From Hofstenia miamia (lineage: Eukaryota; Xenacoelomorpha; Acoela), in the NCBI GenBank assembly GCA_004352715.1, contig SCFE01000102.1, positions 807,746 through 871,745 of the forward strand: 64,000 nucleotides of DNA, in the 5' to 3' direction. Every line of letters starts with the position of its first letter. Within the stretch, counting starts at the first letter, position 1. The notes beneath the pieces are model-generated. The model was not told the origin of the DNA. It worked only from the letters and a program-made list of their open reading frames with translations, and searched no databases. This document shows positions 10,271-21,298 of this stretch, in pieces. The translations under genes and the position numbers were made by a program.

Positions 10271-12696
10271 TCAATGACAAAAATTGTATTATTGGATAAA
10301 AATAGCAGTCTCTGAGAGCCCATTTTCTTTACATTTTAATGGAGATATAGCAGAAGAATTTTTGTGCCACCATCTACATTAAAACTCAGTGCGGACATTT
10401 CAGAAGTGTAGATCATTAGGTAGTTGAAGGACAGTTCTATTAGCAATGTCATGTGCCATACTAAGACTTAGGTATGGAATCCTTCAGAATCTCTTTGATT
10501 CATCTCGTTCTGTTTGATCGAGAACATCCAAAATGCCTGCAAATGTAGAACTGATGCAAAATCCCTTTGAAGAAATCTGCCATCATTTTCTAAAACTTAT
10601 TTATATTACCACTTGCCTTTCCAAAGAAACTGTCAGAATATGTCCGAATAATTTGCATGAAAAAACAACTACAACTGTAGCAGATCTGATTGGCAGAAAA
10701 AATCGTAAATGTGTGGTTGCAGTATCTCCGCAGTCTACAACAAGAAGGCTTTTTAATAATATAGATAGAAGTATTGTGCAAGCTGTCCCAAAGTGACATA
10801 TTTGGGCAAAAGAGATTATCTTATATAATTACATATCCGATTTGTAAGGAACCTTACATCTAGAATTAATGGTGGATTTCTCAAAACTTTTTGAATGCTC
10901 CAAGCACTCATGTATAAAAATATTTAATGTTTGCAAGCAAGCCTAAAAAATATAATATATAACTGTTATAAATGACAGTTATTCAATTGAATTTTTTATG
11001 AACAACTTATATGTTGATTTGAAAAATTGTTCTGAATGAAAACCTAAGGTTGTATTTTTCATATTTCATTATTGCAGATCATCTCAACCCAATTTCACTT
11101 CGCAGTCTCTAAGGAAATTGAGAACATTAGAAAATGCAATTATATATTATTTACAAAACATAACGAAATTTGAAATATAAAAAATTTGGTCATTGCAGCA
11201 GAAATCTCTAATGCAACTCAGTAAGCTGCAAAATGCATGTAGAGTCTAGGAATTTATAAAACTTTAAAACCAGAAAATGGTTATTGTCGACTAAATTTAT
11301 CATATAGCATATAAAGTTTATTTCAGTTCCCGCTAGGTTTCTCAAGGACTAAAATTCTTTGGTTCTGTTTGATTTAGTATCATTGTATTTTCTCCAAGAT
11401 TGCTCCTCCGCAGCTCTAATAAATATTCGGGTCTCATGGTCCAATGTGATCCTACATCATATCTTCTTGTAACAATTAGAACACATTATTAGAAAAATTT
11501 TGAATTCTATATTTCCATTGTTATTATGATCCCCTGAAGTATATATTATCAGTAGCCAAAGTTTCATTATATTTTGAAGATTTCCAATTTACATCAAAAG
11601 GCATGTCAATTTTTTAGGAGTTTTTTATGTCCTCATAGCATAGTTACTTTATGGAGCATGTAAACACCTCTAAAAGTAAATTCAGAAAAAATGCCCAATT
11701 CAGAATTCCTTTAGTACGCACGGGAATTTTTAAAAATGTGTTTTGTCATCGTGCAATGAAAATCTTAAATAACTAAGCCATTATTTGTTCATAATTTCTT
11801 TTGTACGTCAACACCAAGCTATTAATAAAACTAAGAACTTCTATATTGATTTTTTCGTAACCAAGTACTTCATATCTACAGCTGAAATCAGTTGAACACT
11901 TGGTTACAAAATTGAATCAATCATTAAACAAAGTTTAAGTTTCAAACATGACGGATATTTAAACTCATTTTTGAAAAATTCAGAATGTCTCATTTTGATG
12001 AAAAATAAAAAACACAATACACACAAAGCTTGGATTTCAAACAGGATGCATCATTGAACTTATTTTTGAGTAATGTTGAAAGACGTTTTTAGTTTTATTT
12101 TTATTATTAAGTTTTTTATATTTTGTTATTAGCACAACTTGTACTTAGTTCGTGCAAATTAAATGTTAAATGTTAAATAACCTTAAAAAAACTTTGAATA
12201 CAAAAAATTCCCACAAGTTTTGAAGAAATTTGCTCATTAGGCATTCATAATTATGCCCTTAAGAAATGCAGAGCCAGTCCCATATTTTTCGGATATATAA
12301 TCGAATAGCTCAAATACTGCAAACTATTAATTCTATACATTTAGTACAATCGAAATTTACTTACTTCCTTCGTTTAGTTTTAAACGTTTTGCAGTTAACA
12401 GTGTGAACAGCGTACATTCACTAGCACTCGTTTGAATTATGCCACCGCCATGTTCTAGATACAAGTAAATGTAAATATGAACATAAAATACTTAAGCATT
12501 TAAGTTTCATACTTGTACATGTATATTAACATGGCCCATATACATGAAATTTGTATATAGGCTTTACAATTTTACTGGTGTAATAAATATTTGATTTAGG
12601 CTATTAATGATAATTTTGAAAGATAAAGTGATTATAGGGGGTAATTATAGGGTGTGATTTCTATAAAAAATTGTTAATGTACATGAAATTACTTAC
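10268..12696. other. Probable decarboxylase intron: no recognised gene
   Basis: An open frame at 10,533-10,796 (plus, 87 codons) has no motif that I know. It has no visible exon structure and overlaps a similar-length minus ORF, so I do not call it a gene. The interval lies downstream of decarboxylase exon 2 on the minus strand and is probably intron. Confidence 0.4.
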
Positions 12697-12879
12697 GTTT
12701 GAATTTTTCATTGTCTTTGTTAAGAAATAAAAATTCTTTAGGTAATCCAATCATTTGTCCTACCCAGTCGACCATCGACATTTCTAATTCTGTGCAAGAA
12801 GGAGCGGACTCCCAAGTAAAACCGATGCAGCCAATACTTGTGCTTAGGATATCAGCAAGCACACAAGACCATGAATGAC
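12697..12879 (-). CDS. Aromatic-L-amino-acid decarboxylase-like, exon 2
   Basis: This exon continues the gene begun at 14,331. It opens after TTATTTTAG at the phase left by exon 1 and ends at AAAC|GTAAGT, a canonical donor. The translation carries SWSCVLADILSTSIG, then CIGFTWESAPSCTELEM and MVDWVGQMIGLPKEFL. This is the conserved second block of group II PLP-dependent decarboxylases (DOPA, tyrosine and histidine decarboxylases), which shapes the substrate pocket. The usual serine/alanine before PACTELE is here SAPSCTELE. The downstream exons, with the PLP-binding lysine (NPSKW type) and the GGG-Q-T cofactor loop, were not found between here and position 1. They lie outside the window or have been lost. 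Which paralogue this is cannot be decided from these residues. Confidence 0.85.
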
Positions 12880-12899
12880 CTAAAATAAGCAATGTCAAA

Positions 12900-13789
12900 T
12901 TTTATAGACAAAAACATAAAAACAGTGATAATTTTCAGAGCATTCTAGAAAGAAGAGTGATGGTACATCATCACAGTTCTGGCTACTATAGAGACTTGCG
13001 GGCGAAGTGCTTCAGCTATCGTTTTAGCCCCGAAACAATATTGGGCCGTTTGACTATCCTCGATTCTTTAGAGGCCCTGCAGGTAACAAGTGAGTTAGAA
13101 TTGGTCTGGATCGAAATAGAGGCGTGCTAGACTGGGCAAGGGCGATTTTTGACAGGATAGTTCGGCTGGCCTTAATTGGTTCGATTGTTTTAGTTGATAT
13201 TTGAAAAATATTTACTTAGGAACACGAAATCAATTTTCAATTCCTGGTTAAAAAGGTTTGAATCCTCTCCTTAGGAGTTATGCTTTAATCTGTCAATTGT
13301 AGTGAACTTAGTAGCATTACTTTAAATGCGTTATAAAAAGTATTTTGGGGGCATATATTAGTAATAGTACGAGTAATGAAAAAATTGAGTTTGTGTAGAC
13401 GAGACTTATTATGAAACCATCTTGGAAACCCAGGAACAGAAAATTATCTTAATACAAACTTATGGATATAAAGAAAAGATTTTATCGAGTTTTTTGAAGC
13501 TGGACATTCCGAAATGTTAACTTACTCTCTTCTGTCAAAAAGGAATGCAATTTTTCGAAATACAAAGCCACGTCTCAAATAATGTAAGAAAAGTTTTAAT
13601 GTGACATGCAGAGTAAATTGATTAATCACGTTGCCAGTATTTGAGACACAAATCCATAATTACGCATTTTTTGTTTCCATAAGCATAACACGTGCCCGTG
13701 ACACCTATGGACCAAACCAATTTGGTTTACATAGCAAATGCATGAGAAAATTACCTCAAATGTAACAGCTGAATCAGGGTTACCTATTC

Positions 13790-13790
<1 letters not shown>
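12900..13790. other. Decarboxylase intron 1, 3' part
   Basis: No gene was seen. A less AT-rich patch at about 12,980-13,170 stands out from its surroundings and could be a fragment of a transposon, but I recognise no ends or motifs in it. Confidence 0.5.

Positions 13791-13792
<2 letters not shown>

Positions 13793-13841
<49 letters not shown>
13793..13841. repeat. (AT)n microsatellite
   Basis: A perfect AT run of about 49 bp inside decarboxylase intron 1. Confidence 0.92.
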
Positions 13842-13844
<3 letters not shown>

Positions 13845-14084
13845 TTATTTGTTTTTATAAAATCCTTAAGTGAAATAATTTCATGTTGTTTTTTCTTCAT
13901 GTGCTTGAACTTATACATAATTTTAAAGAAAAAAATTATTTTTACCATAAATTGCATATGGCATACATTAAAATATTTTAGCAAATGCTATATTGAGAAT
14001 TCTGAATTTCATTCGCTTCTTTAGAGAAATATTCCTACATGTAACTAAAACATTGTCCTGTTTTAAAATATGCGCTAAATTTAC

Positions 14085-14331
14085 CTGTAGGAAAGTATGC
14101 ATGAAAATTTGGATGATGCCAATGAGTCATTCCGTCCATTACCACATCTTCAATATCATTAAAAATCTCATCCCATTCCTCTGGGTCATCATTTGGCGTT
14201 GTAGGCACTCTTTGTCTCATAAAACCTGGTTCCAAAGGAGGTGTCACGTTTCTTTCCTTGAGATTTTCAAAATAGTTGGCGACATAGTCAATCATGCGAT
14301 AGCCAACCTTACGAAACTCTTCTGTGTCCAT
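14085..14331 (-). CDS. Aromatic-L-amino-acid decarboxylase-like, exon 1
   Basis: The first coding exon of a PLP-dependent group II decarboxylase, a cytosolic enzyme family that makes monoamines (dopamine, serotonin, tyramine, histamine) from aromatic amino acids or histidine. It starts MDTEEFRKVGYRMIDYVANY, the standard N-terminus of the family. It continues through LEPGFMRQRVP and ends in THWHHPNFHAYFPTG, the highly conserved block next to the active site. The donor is CCTACAG|GTAAAT, phase 1, which matches the acceptor of exon 2 at 12,879. The ATG at 14,331 is chosen because it aligns with family starts. The exon is intact over 82 codons with no stop. The next gene on the other strand starts 650 bp away, divergently. 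Substrate specificity cannot be inferred. Confidence 0.9.
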
Positions 14332-14981
14332 TGTGAATAAATTAATGAATTACGTTAATGGGAAATTTATTAATATAGCGGTCGATATTTGTTACATTTG
14401 GGCCCGCTGTGAGATTAAAACAACAATGGTAGTCGCTTTACAGGAAGCTCTTAAGTAGATTTGCGCATTTGTAAATTGACGTTTATTGTTTGTAATTATT
14501 AAAATTTACCTTAGCATATACAGATCGAAATATTTTAAATCCCAAATTTTTTAATGAATTCCTGTTATCTTTTCATATAATATATGAAATCCTCATTAAT
14601 TGCAGGTAATTTTTGGCCTTTTACTGTACATTTAAAATGTATTATACAACTTTCAAAATATGTCTTGAATTTAAATCGGAATATTAAGTTTTTTAATACA
14701 TAAAATTTTGCAGATAAATTTCACTAAAAATTCAATATGAACATATCTTGGAATAAATTACAGCAAGCAATCAATGATTACAGTAATTTCAATTAAATTC
14801 ACTCTCTATTGCATTAAATATATATTAGAAAACAAATTATAGATACTACACGTAAAGTGTTGTTGGTTTGCACATTGCGAAATTTCTGCATCATACAGTA
14901 GTATGCATTAAATTCAAGCAGAACATATAAACCATTAGAACATGTATACATTTTTTTGCGGCAGAAGACATTTCCCTACAG
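14332..14981. promoter_or_regulatory. Divergent intergenic region between decarboxylase and secreted-protein ORF
   Basis: These 650 bp separate the decarboxylase start (minus) from the ORF at 14,982 (plus). The region is AT-rich and must hold at least the proximal 5' sequences of the plus-strand ORF. The bases before the ATG, TTTCCCTACAG|ATGG, look like a 3' splice site, so a non-coding 5' exon could lie upstream. No clear TATA box or initiator stands out. Confidence 0.35.
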
Positions 14982-15581
14982 ATGGATTATTTGCAAATTT
15001 TCTTCGTATTAAATGGGATAACCATGGTAGCTGCTGTGCGCGATAAGATGTGCCTTAAGCAATTTCAATGCAAGGAATTAAGAATGGTAGATTATGACTT
15101 CTGTTGTGAAAACACCTTTCCAAGCTTATGCTGCCACATCGATGAATTTCGAAATTCGTTATTACAAGAAAATATTTTTGCTAAAATTCTTAACGAGAGG
15201 ATTTTTTATGGAAAAACAGAACCATTCCTGCAGTTAAAGAATGCTTATCGGGCCATTGACAAAACTTTGAAAACAGTTGATCAGCATAAGAAGGCATACA
15301 ATACAAAATTATCGTATTTAAGAAGAAGTATGTCAACATTCAAATCATACAATAATTATAAAATGTTAATGATCCGAAAAGTAAGGCTTTCGAAAAAAGT
15401 CGTTCAATTAAAAGCGGCACTAAAATTAATGGAAACCACACTAATGGATGCTGTTCAGAAATCACCAATAAAGACATTTGATCAAAATTTGAACAGCAAG
15501 GTCATCGCAAAATTGGAAGATGTTGATGACCATGTCTATGGAATAGAAAATTTTTTATACAAACACCGCTCGGAACTTTAA
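14982..15581 (+). CDS. Putative secreted Cys-containing protein, family unknown
   Basis: An intact 199-codon intronless ORF. The N-terminus is hydrophobic (residues 1-18, YLQIFFVLNGITMVAA) and looks like a signal peptide with cleavage near Ala18. Residues 24-51 carry six cysteines as C-X5-C-X10-CC-X7-CC (C24, C30, C41, C42, C50, C51), a spacing suggesting disulphides. Residues 65-190 are Lys- and Leu-rich and probably helical, with no further Cys. I recognise no family. A random 600-bp ORF is unlikely in DNA this AT-rich, and a signal peptide followed by a compact Cys cluster argues that it is real. TTTCCCTACAG just before the ATG could be a splice acceptor, so the ORF may be the last or only coding exon. 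No clear AATAAA follows the stop. It lies between the decarboxylase and the 3' end of LINE C and has no transposon motif. It might be an extracellular lineage-specific protein; function unknown. Confidence 0.65.
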   Translation: MDYLQIFFVLNGITMVAAVRDKMCLKQFQCKELRMVDYDFCCENTFPSLCCHIDEFRNSLLQENIFAKILNERIFYGKTEPFLQLKNAYRAIDKTLKTVDQHKKAYNTKLSYLRRSMSTFKSYNNYKMLMIRKVRLSKKVVQLKAALKLMETTLMDAVQKSPIKTFDQNLNSKVIAKLEDVDDHVYGIENFLYKHRSEL

Positions 15582-15956
15582 CAATTTGTATATTTCTCTA
15601 TAAAGTATACATTACATCAATCTTCCAAACAGGCATTTAAATATTATTATTAACTCCATTTTCCCTATAAATTTTTCAAAAAAATTCAAAACGCTTATAA
15701 CTCATGAAATAATGATATTTAAAAATCGAAATCTGAGAGCACCACAAGATAGAGAATTGTCGCTTCTTTCATTGACCAATTAAGGAGATCTTAACTATTC
15801 ATTGAAATACTAGAGTGGCTTAGTGAAAATCGTATCATTTTGGTCTTAGTTTCATATTAATCTTTAAATTATATTTTGTTGCTCATATTATAATTTCATC
15901 ATCAACTTTGTTTAACGACCATTTTTGATATTCTTCAGCATTCATAAAACAAGGTA

Positions 15957-16256
15957 CTACAGCTGTAGAATCATCAGCGTATTTAGAATGAAACTATTTA
16001 ATTTATATGATCGTAAGGAATCACTTGCAATAGAATAAATATTTGGGCCACCAACTGTGCCTCGTGATGATGCAAGTGAAATTGCTATTGGCTTGTATAT
16101 AAGTTTGTATATAAGTTTTTGCAATCTACCAGTTGTGAAAGAATAGAGCCATGAGCAAATGTGCTGCGAATCTATAAAATAATCATAGCAACTAGCTGCA
16201 GCCTCTTGATCTATAGTGTCTAATGCTTTGGAAAAATTAACTAATAAAGTATGCAT
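15957..16256 (-). pseudogene. LINE C reverse transcriptase, palm with YADD box
   Basis: The minus strand reads LLVNFSKALDTIDQEA, then SWLYSFTTGRLQKLIY, SSRGTVGGPNIYSIASDSL and, after a one-base frameshift near 15,980, SKYADDSTAVVPCF. These are RT motifs in order. FSKALDTID carries the first catalytic Asp and YADD the catalytic pair; GTVGGPNIYS replaces the usual GTVQGP. The frameshift just before YADD, together with further stops downstream, makes this copy inactive. Confidence 0.75.
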
Positions 16257-17324
16257 TCCACTAGTACCGGTAAATGCATTTTATAATGATTGACACACAT
16301 GATTTTGAAATGTCGCAAGACAATCAATTGTTGATAATTTTTTTATAAGCAAATTGCCATCGCATTTTCTGCAATTGCAGGAGAAATGACATATTTGTGT
16401 ATGATGGTCTCAAATAATCTTGACGAAAGTGAGGTGATGCTTATTCCACGTATATCATTTACGTATCTTGCGATTTTTACCTTCGGTAGAGAACAAACAT
16501 CTGCTATTTTATAACATGCAGGAAATTGACCTGCCTCAAGATATTGATTGCACAGTACGTGATATATAGGTCCTAATATATCCCAATAATTTTTGTATAC
16601 CCAAAATGGTATAGCATTTGGACCACTAGTAGATTTTCTACAATTTCGTAAATGGTATGATACAACATTTAAAGGAATATTTGGTGCTTTGAAAGATAAA
16701 TCGAAATTTGGGGGTTTTTTGTTGTTGCATTTTATATGCGTTGAGATCTTGCAGCAAGATTTATGTTAAGTTCGTCAGCATCAAATCCATCAAAGCAAAT
16801 TTGATTTCCTGAATATTTTCTACTTGCTATATAATCAACTTTTTTCCACCAAACTTTTGACCTTGTTCGTTCCATATTTAAAATTTTTATTTTATAAATT
16901 TTGCATTCAATTGCTTTAGCTCTTAGAAATTGACCTTTATGTAATAAAAATTTTACTTTTGGTGTAATCCATTCAGGATCTCTTTCACTCATCCATACTG
17001 ATCTTAACGGAAATGATATTTGGATGAAATTTAAGATCTGACTTTCCAATTTTGAGATGTTTAAAATAAAATCTGTACCATTAGTAAATTTGGAAAAGTC
17101 TTCCGTATGCATTAATTCAATAAAATTGATATGGTATTTTCTAGAATAATCTCGAAAAAAGACCTTAGTACGATTACTGGGTATTCTTTTAAAAGTAGCA
17201 CAATAACAGCTTTATTGTCAGAATTACTTTTGACATCAATAACATCAGCAACTAGATGTGCATGAGTAGTTAACAAATCAAGCTTAGCATATCCACGAGT
17301 TAGTGGAGTTTGTAAGAGAGTAAG
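16221..17324 (-). repeat. LINE C tandem duplication, unit 1
   Basis: This 1,104-bp unit is repeated head-to-tail at 17,325-18,452. It spans the end of the endonuclease, the linker (MSERDPEWITPKVKFLLHKG type) and the RT N-terminal half. The two copies differ by scattered substitutions, by a 27-bp extra repeat in unit 2 (near 18,120-18,165), and by single-base indels. Confidence 0.9.
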
Positions 17325-18452
17325 TAATGCTTTGGAAAAATTAACTAATAAAGTATGCATTCCACTAGTACCGGTAAATGCATTTTATAATGATTGACAC
17401 ACATGATTTTGAAATGTCGCAAGACAATCAATTGTTGATAATTTTTTTATAAGCTGATTGCTATCGCATTTTCTGCAATTGCAGGAGAAATGACATATTT
17501 GTGTATGATGGTCTAAAATAATCTTGACGAAAGTGAGGTGATGCTTATTCCACGTATATCATTTACGTATCTTGCGATTTTTACCTTCGGTAGAGAACAA
17601 ACATCTGCTATTTTATAACATGCAGGAAATTGACCTGCCTCAAGATATTGATTGCACAGTACGTGATATATAGGTCCTAATATATCCCAATAATTTTTGT
17701 ATACCCAAAATGGTATAGCATTTGGACCACTAGTAGATTTTCTACAATTTCGTAAATGGTATGATACAACATTTAAAGGAATATTTGGTGCTTTGAAAGA
17801 TAAATCGAAATTTGGGGGTTTTTTGTTGTTGCATTTTATATGACGTTGAGATCTTGCAGCAAGATTTATGTTAAGTTCGTCAGCATCAAATCCATCAAAG
17901 CAAATTTGATTTCCTGAATATTTTCTACTTGCTATATAATAAACTTTTTTCCACCAAACTTTTGACCTTGTTCGTTCCATATTTAAAATTTTTATTTTAT
18001 AAATTTTGCATTCAATTGCTTTAGCTCTTAGAAATTGACCTTTATGTAATAAAAATTTTACTTTTGGTGTAATCCATTCAGGATCTCTTTCACTCATCCA
18101 TACTGATCTTAACGGAAATGATATTTGGATGAAATTTAAAATGATATTTGGATGAAATTTAAGATCTGACTTTCCAATTTTGAGATGTTTAAAATAAAAT
18201 CTGTACCATTAGTAAATTTGGAAAACTCTTCCGTATGCATTAATTCAATAAAATTGATATGGTATTTTCTAGAATAATCTCGAAAAAAGACCTTAGTACG
18301 ATTACTGGGTATTCTTTTAAAAGTAGCACAATAACAGCTTTATTGTCAGAATTACTTTTGACATCAATAACATCAGCAACTAGATGTGCATGAGTAGTTA
18401 ACAAATCAAGCTTAGCATATCCACGAGTTAGTGGAGTTTCTAAGAGAGTAAG
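17325..18452 (-). repeat. LINE C tandem duplication, unit 2
   Basis: The second unit holds an open frame of 194 codons (17,513-18,097) with MSERDPEWITPKVKFLLHKG, RTRSKVWWKKVYYIASRKYS, the RT N-terminal TSGPNAIPFWVYKNYW, and ACYKIADVCSLPKVKIARYV leading to DIRGISITSLSSRLF. The unit ends exactly at the left target-site duplication of the MITE at 18,453. Confidence 0.85.
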
Positions 18453-18794
18453 TAGTGATGTGCGGGCCGCCGATTTTTCCAGTCCGGGTCCGCCCGCACA
18501 TGCATTGCACTTGAACATTAATCACCTGATTTCATCATGTACCTGTAAATTACTCCAGATCCAATAAAAACATTACTATCTGCTGATCACACAGCTGTTA
18601 AATTTACCTGTGATAGATTTGAGATCTAGTAAAGTTGTGATTTGAAATATAGCAAACAGAATTGTAAACGGAGATAGTGTGTTTTGAGATATAGTAAACA
18701 GAATAGACTTACAATACTTTTATCTTTTCTTCTCTATGCCAGCCTGTTAAAGTTTTAGCCCACCCGAGCCCGCGGGCCGGCCCGAACGCCACTA
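18453..18794. mobile_element. hAT-like MITE inserted in LINE C endonuclease
   Basis: A 342-bp insert without coding capacity. Its ends are TAGTGATGTGCGGGCC and, read from the other side, TAGTGGCGTTCGGGCC (13 of 16 identical), and GC-rich subterminal blocks adjoin both ends. The flanking 8-bp duplications are AGAGTAAG (18,445-18,452) and AGTGTAAG (18,795-18,802), 7 of 8 identical. An 8-bp target duplication with TAGTG-type termini is typical of hAT elements. Skipping the insert rejoins the LINE C endonuclease in frame (DETGLTL to LETPLTRGY). Confidence 0.8.
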
Positions 18795-18802
18795 AGTGTA
18801 AG

Positions 18803-18994
18803 CCCAGTTTCATCAATGAATTCACTTATATCTAAATGATTCCAATCACCACCAAATACTATTGGTGAGTATTTATAGGTATTTTGTAGTATTATGAATG
18901 ATTCTGAAGTAAAATCTAATAAATTCGGTTGATGTCTTGGAGGATGATAAGATACAGGCCCCCTTACAGGCCAACGTTGCCTTTTTGGGAACAT
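18803..18994 (-). pseudogene. LINE C endonuclease, middle part
   Basis: The minus strand reads VSYHPPRHQPNLLDFTSESF, then YSPIVFGGDWNHLDISEFID. VYHPP and GGDWN (equivalent to GDFN) are hallmarks of APE-type LINE endonucleases; the Asp of GDWN is a catalytic residue. The sequence to the left of VSYHPP, beyond about 18,960, belongs to the piggyBac-like insert. Confidence 0.75.
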
Positions 18995-21298
18995 ATATAC
19001 AATATACTATAAATCAAGTTTTACTCAAAAGTCTTGATTTATGTTACTTGCAATGCATTAAGGAAGAGTTCTGCTACGTAATATCTGGTTTTGAAAACTT
19101 CACTTGAATTTATATGGATTCTATCACATTTCAAATTTCAGTAAATTTCGTGTTTTTGATATCGTTCATAAAGTAATTTAAAAATCATCATTTCAAAAAT
19201 TCTAAGAAAACAGTTGTAATAGAAAATATTTCTTCAAACATTAGGCAATTAAATAAAAGTCTATTTCTAAATATTAGAGTTTAAGTACCTGGAATTGCTA
19301 TAAATATAACATGTTCCTAAAAAGGGAACGTTGGCAATTGATGGTATCAAAATGTACCCTATTTAGAGAAACTACTTACGACTAAAATGTTGGAATATAT
19401 TTTAAAAAACAATCAACATTTTGTATTTTTTTCACAAGTCATAAGGCCCAGTACGATCTTACAAACAAAAATACTCGTGTTTATGACAGTGTGAGGGAAA
19501 GTTGAACTGGAAACTCCCTCTGATATTAGACAAAGACATTCAGTGAAAGAAGATGCTTACATTATTTTCGATTGGATAGAAGAGTTCTATGCCTTAAGTG
19601 GAATTACAAGAATTCTGTTGCTAGAAACTATTATGGTGTGACACCAATACACAATGCAGGCAGGCATGTGAAAAATTTTGAAAAGACAGTCAGCGCACAA
19701 CCCTATATAATAAAGATGTACAAAGGAGGCATGAAAGGAGTGGATGTATGCAATTGCTTGTTGTCAGCTTATAGGTCAAGACTTCGCATGAAGAATTGGT
19801 GGTGGAATTTATTTTCCCATATCTTGTATTTGGCTGTGGTTGCATCATTCAAATTCTGCAATCATTTCAATCCAAAGATCATAACAAGCCATATCCAGCT
19901 CAGAAGGGAGGAAGCACAGACACTTATCTATCATCAAGTAGAATGAATCAGACAAGGTTTACCCATTACAAGAAATTTAAACAGTGCCATGTGACGTCAG
20001 CAAATAACTAGTGAAAGTGCGGCGTCGATTATGCACTATGCTTAACTGTAAGTGAAAGAGGTTTTTTACAAATTTATATATCTTAAAATTAATAGATTAT
20101 CTAGCTCATTATCAATTGTTTAAACGCTATTAGTTTACTATACAATGCAAAAAAAATTTGTTCTTAGCTATAGTTGTTCACGCGTCAAAATTTTGCAAAA
20201 AATTTTATCCCATATGTCAATTTATAAAGGGAAAAATGAAGTAGATGCAATTGAATATAATTTCATGAAAATGCCAACACGTGAATGTTCAAATACATCA
20301 TCAATTCTAATTGATTAATGCTAATACTATAAAATAATGTTAAGATCATATCTATATCATTTGAATTTCTCAAGTCAATTTTGCATTTAATGAATTTAAG
20401 AGGTAAGTTAAGTCGTGCGAACAAGGGAAATACCTTAAATTATATAATAATTGAAGAGGATCAAGACAAATTTTTTTCCGGCAATTTGTATAATAGATGC
20501 TCGGCTAAATTTATCTGTAAGTTTAATCTATAGTTGATTTTTAAATGCTGGAGGCCCAAAAACGCATTTAAGAAAGAAAACAATATCCATTTCAAGTACA
20601 TTTTATTAACACGTAATTGAATACGTCATTCTGTTTTGATGTTAGATGACTACAACAATTTGTGGTACAATTTCTTGTAATGTAAAGTACCACAGATAAA
20701 ATCAATCAACACTTGTGCTCTGCACTCAAGGGAGATCTATTTTGTGCCAGAAATACTTGTCTGCAATGTCAAAAACGCCAAAAAAGATTGCACAAAGCAT
20801 GCCCTGGTGTCTATCACAATTAATGAATAAGCTGCCTTTTGATTTTGTAAATATTTGATTTTTTTGGTTTTTAGGAAATACAGTGTATTCTTTCTAATTA
20901 TCAATCATATTATTTCAAAAAAGATATCATAGTTTCATAAAATTGGAATATCAGAGATTGTTATATTTTCAATATTGTATATCAAAGGTGTAATTATTTA
21001 ATAAAATATAGGCGAAAACCTTTTGCCTTAATTAACTTCATTTCTTACCAATAAGTATTAAGTATTAGGTACTATTTTAACAAAAATATCGACCAGAAGT
21101 TGTATTTTTGAATTTAAGAAATCACCATACATTTTAATGCCAGTAGATGCCAAACGTTCCCATTTTGGGAACATAAAAAATCGTAGTTCCCATTAAAATT
21201 TTGAATTTTGCTTCCGAGGATCAGCTAACTAGACCAAATATAGCTGGAATTCTAAATTTCTTTAAGTTGTGACCATTCCTTTTTGGTGGGGCATTTAA
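18962..21298. mobile_element. piggyBac-like DNA transposon relic
   Basis: The left end reads CCCTTACAGGCCAACG (from 18,962) and the right end, on the minus strand, reads TTAA|CTCTTTAAATGCCCC (21,302-21,284). Both are close to the CCCTTT...GCC termini of piggyBac elements. The TTAA target is kept only on the right. A palindromic subterminal motif of the form GCCAACGTTCCC...GGGAAC occurs at about 18,971 (plus), 19,314 (minus) and 21,147 (plus). A piggyBac transposase fragment lies inside. The LINE C endonuclease continues on both sides, which fixes this as a later insertion. The left border is uncertain by a few bases. Confidence 0.65.
19572..19946 (+). pseudogene. piggyBac transposase, C-terminal half
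   Basis: This open stretch of 124 codons carries RRVLCLKWNYKNSVARNYYG, then QPYIIKMYKGGMKGVDVCN and SRLRMKNWWWNLFSHILYLA. P..I..Y...M.GVD, with the last catalytic Asp of the DDD triad (GVD), and the R.KKW(W)W..F segment identify the piggyBac DDE_Tnp_1_7 domain. The N-terminal half with the first two Asp is missing or unreadable upstream. Past the stop, weak remnants (CALHSREIYFV type, near 20,700) suggest the Cys-rich C-terminal tail. It lies within the insert bounded at 18,962 and 21,298. Confidence 0.8.

Noticed and set aside
10533-10799. Overlapping 87-codon plus and 69-codon minus ORFs as a gene
   Set aside because: No motif, no splice context and no homologous copy in the window. Length is within chance for this composition.
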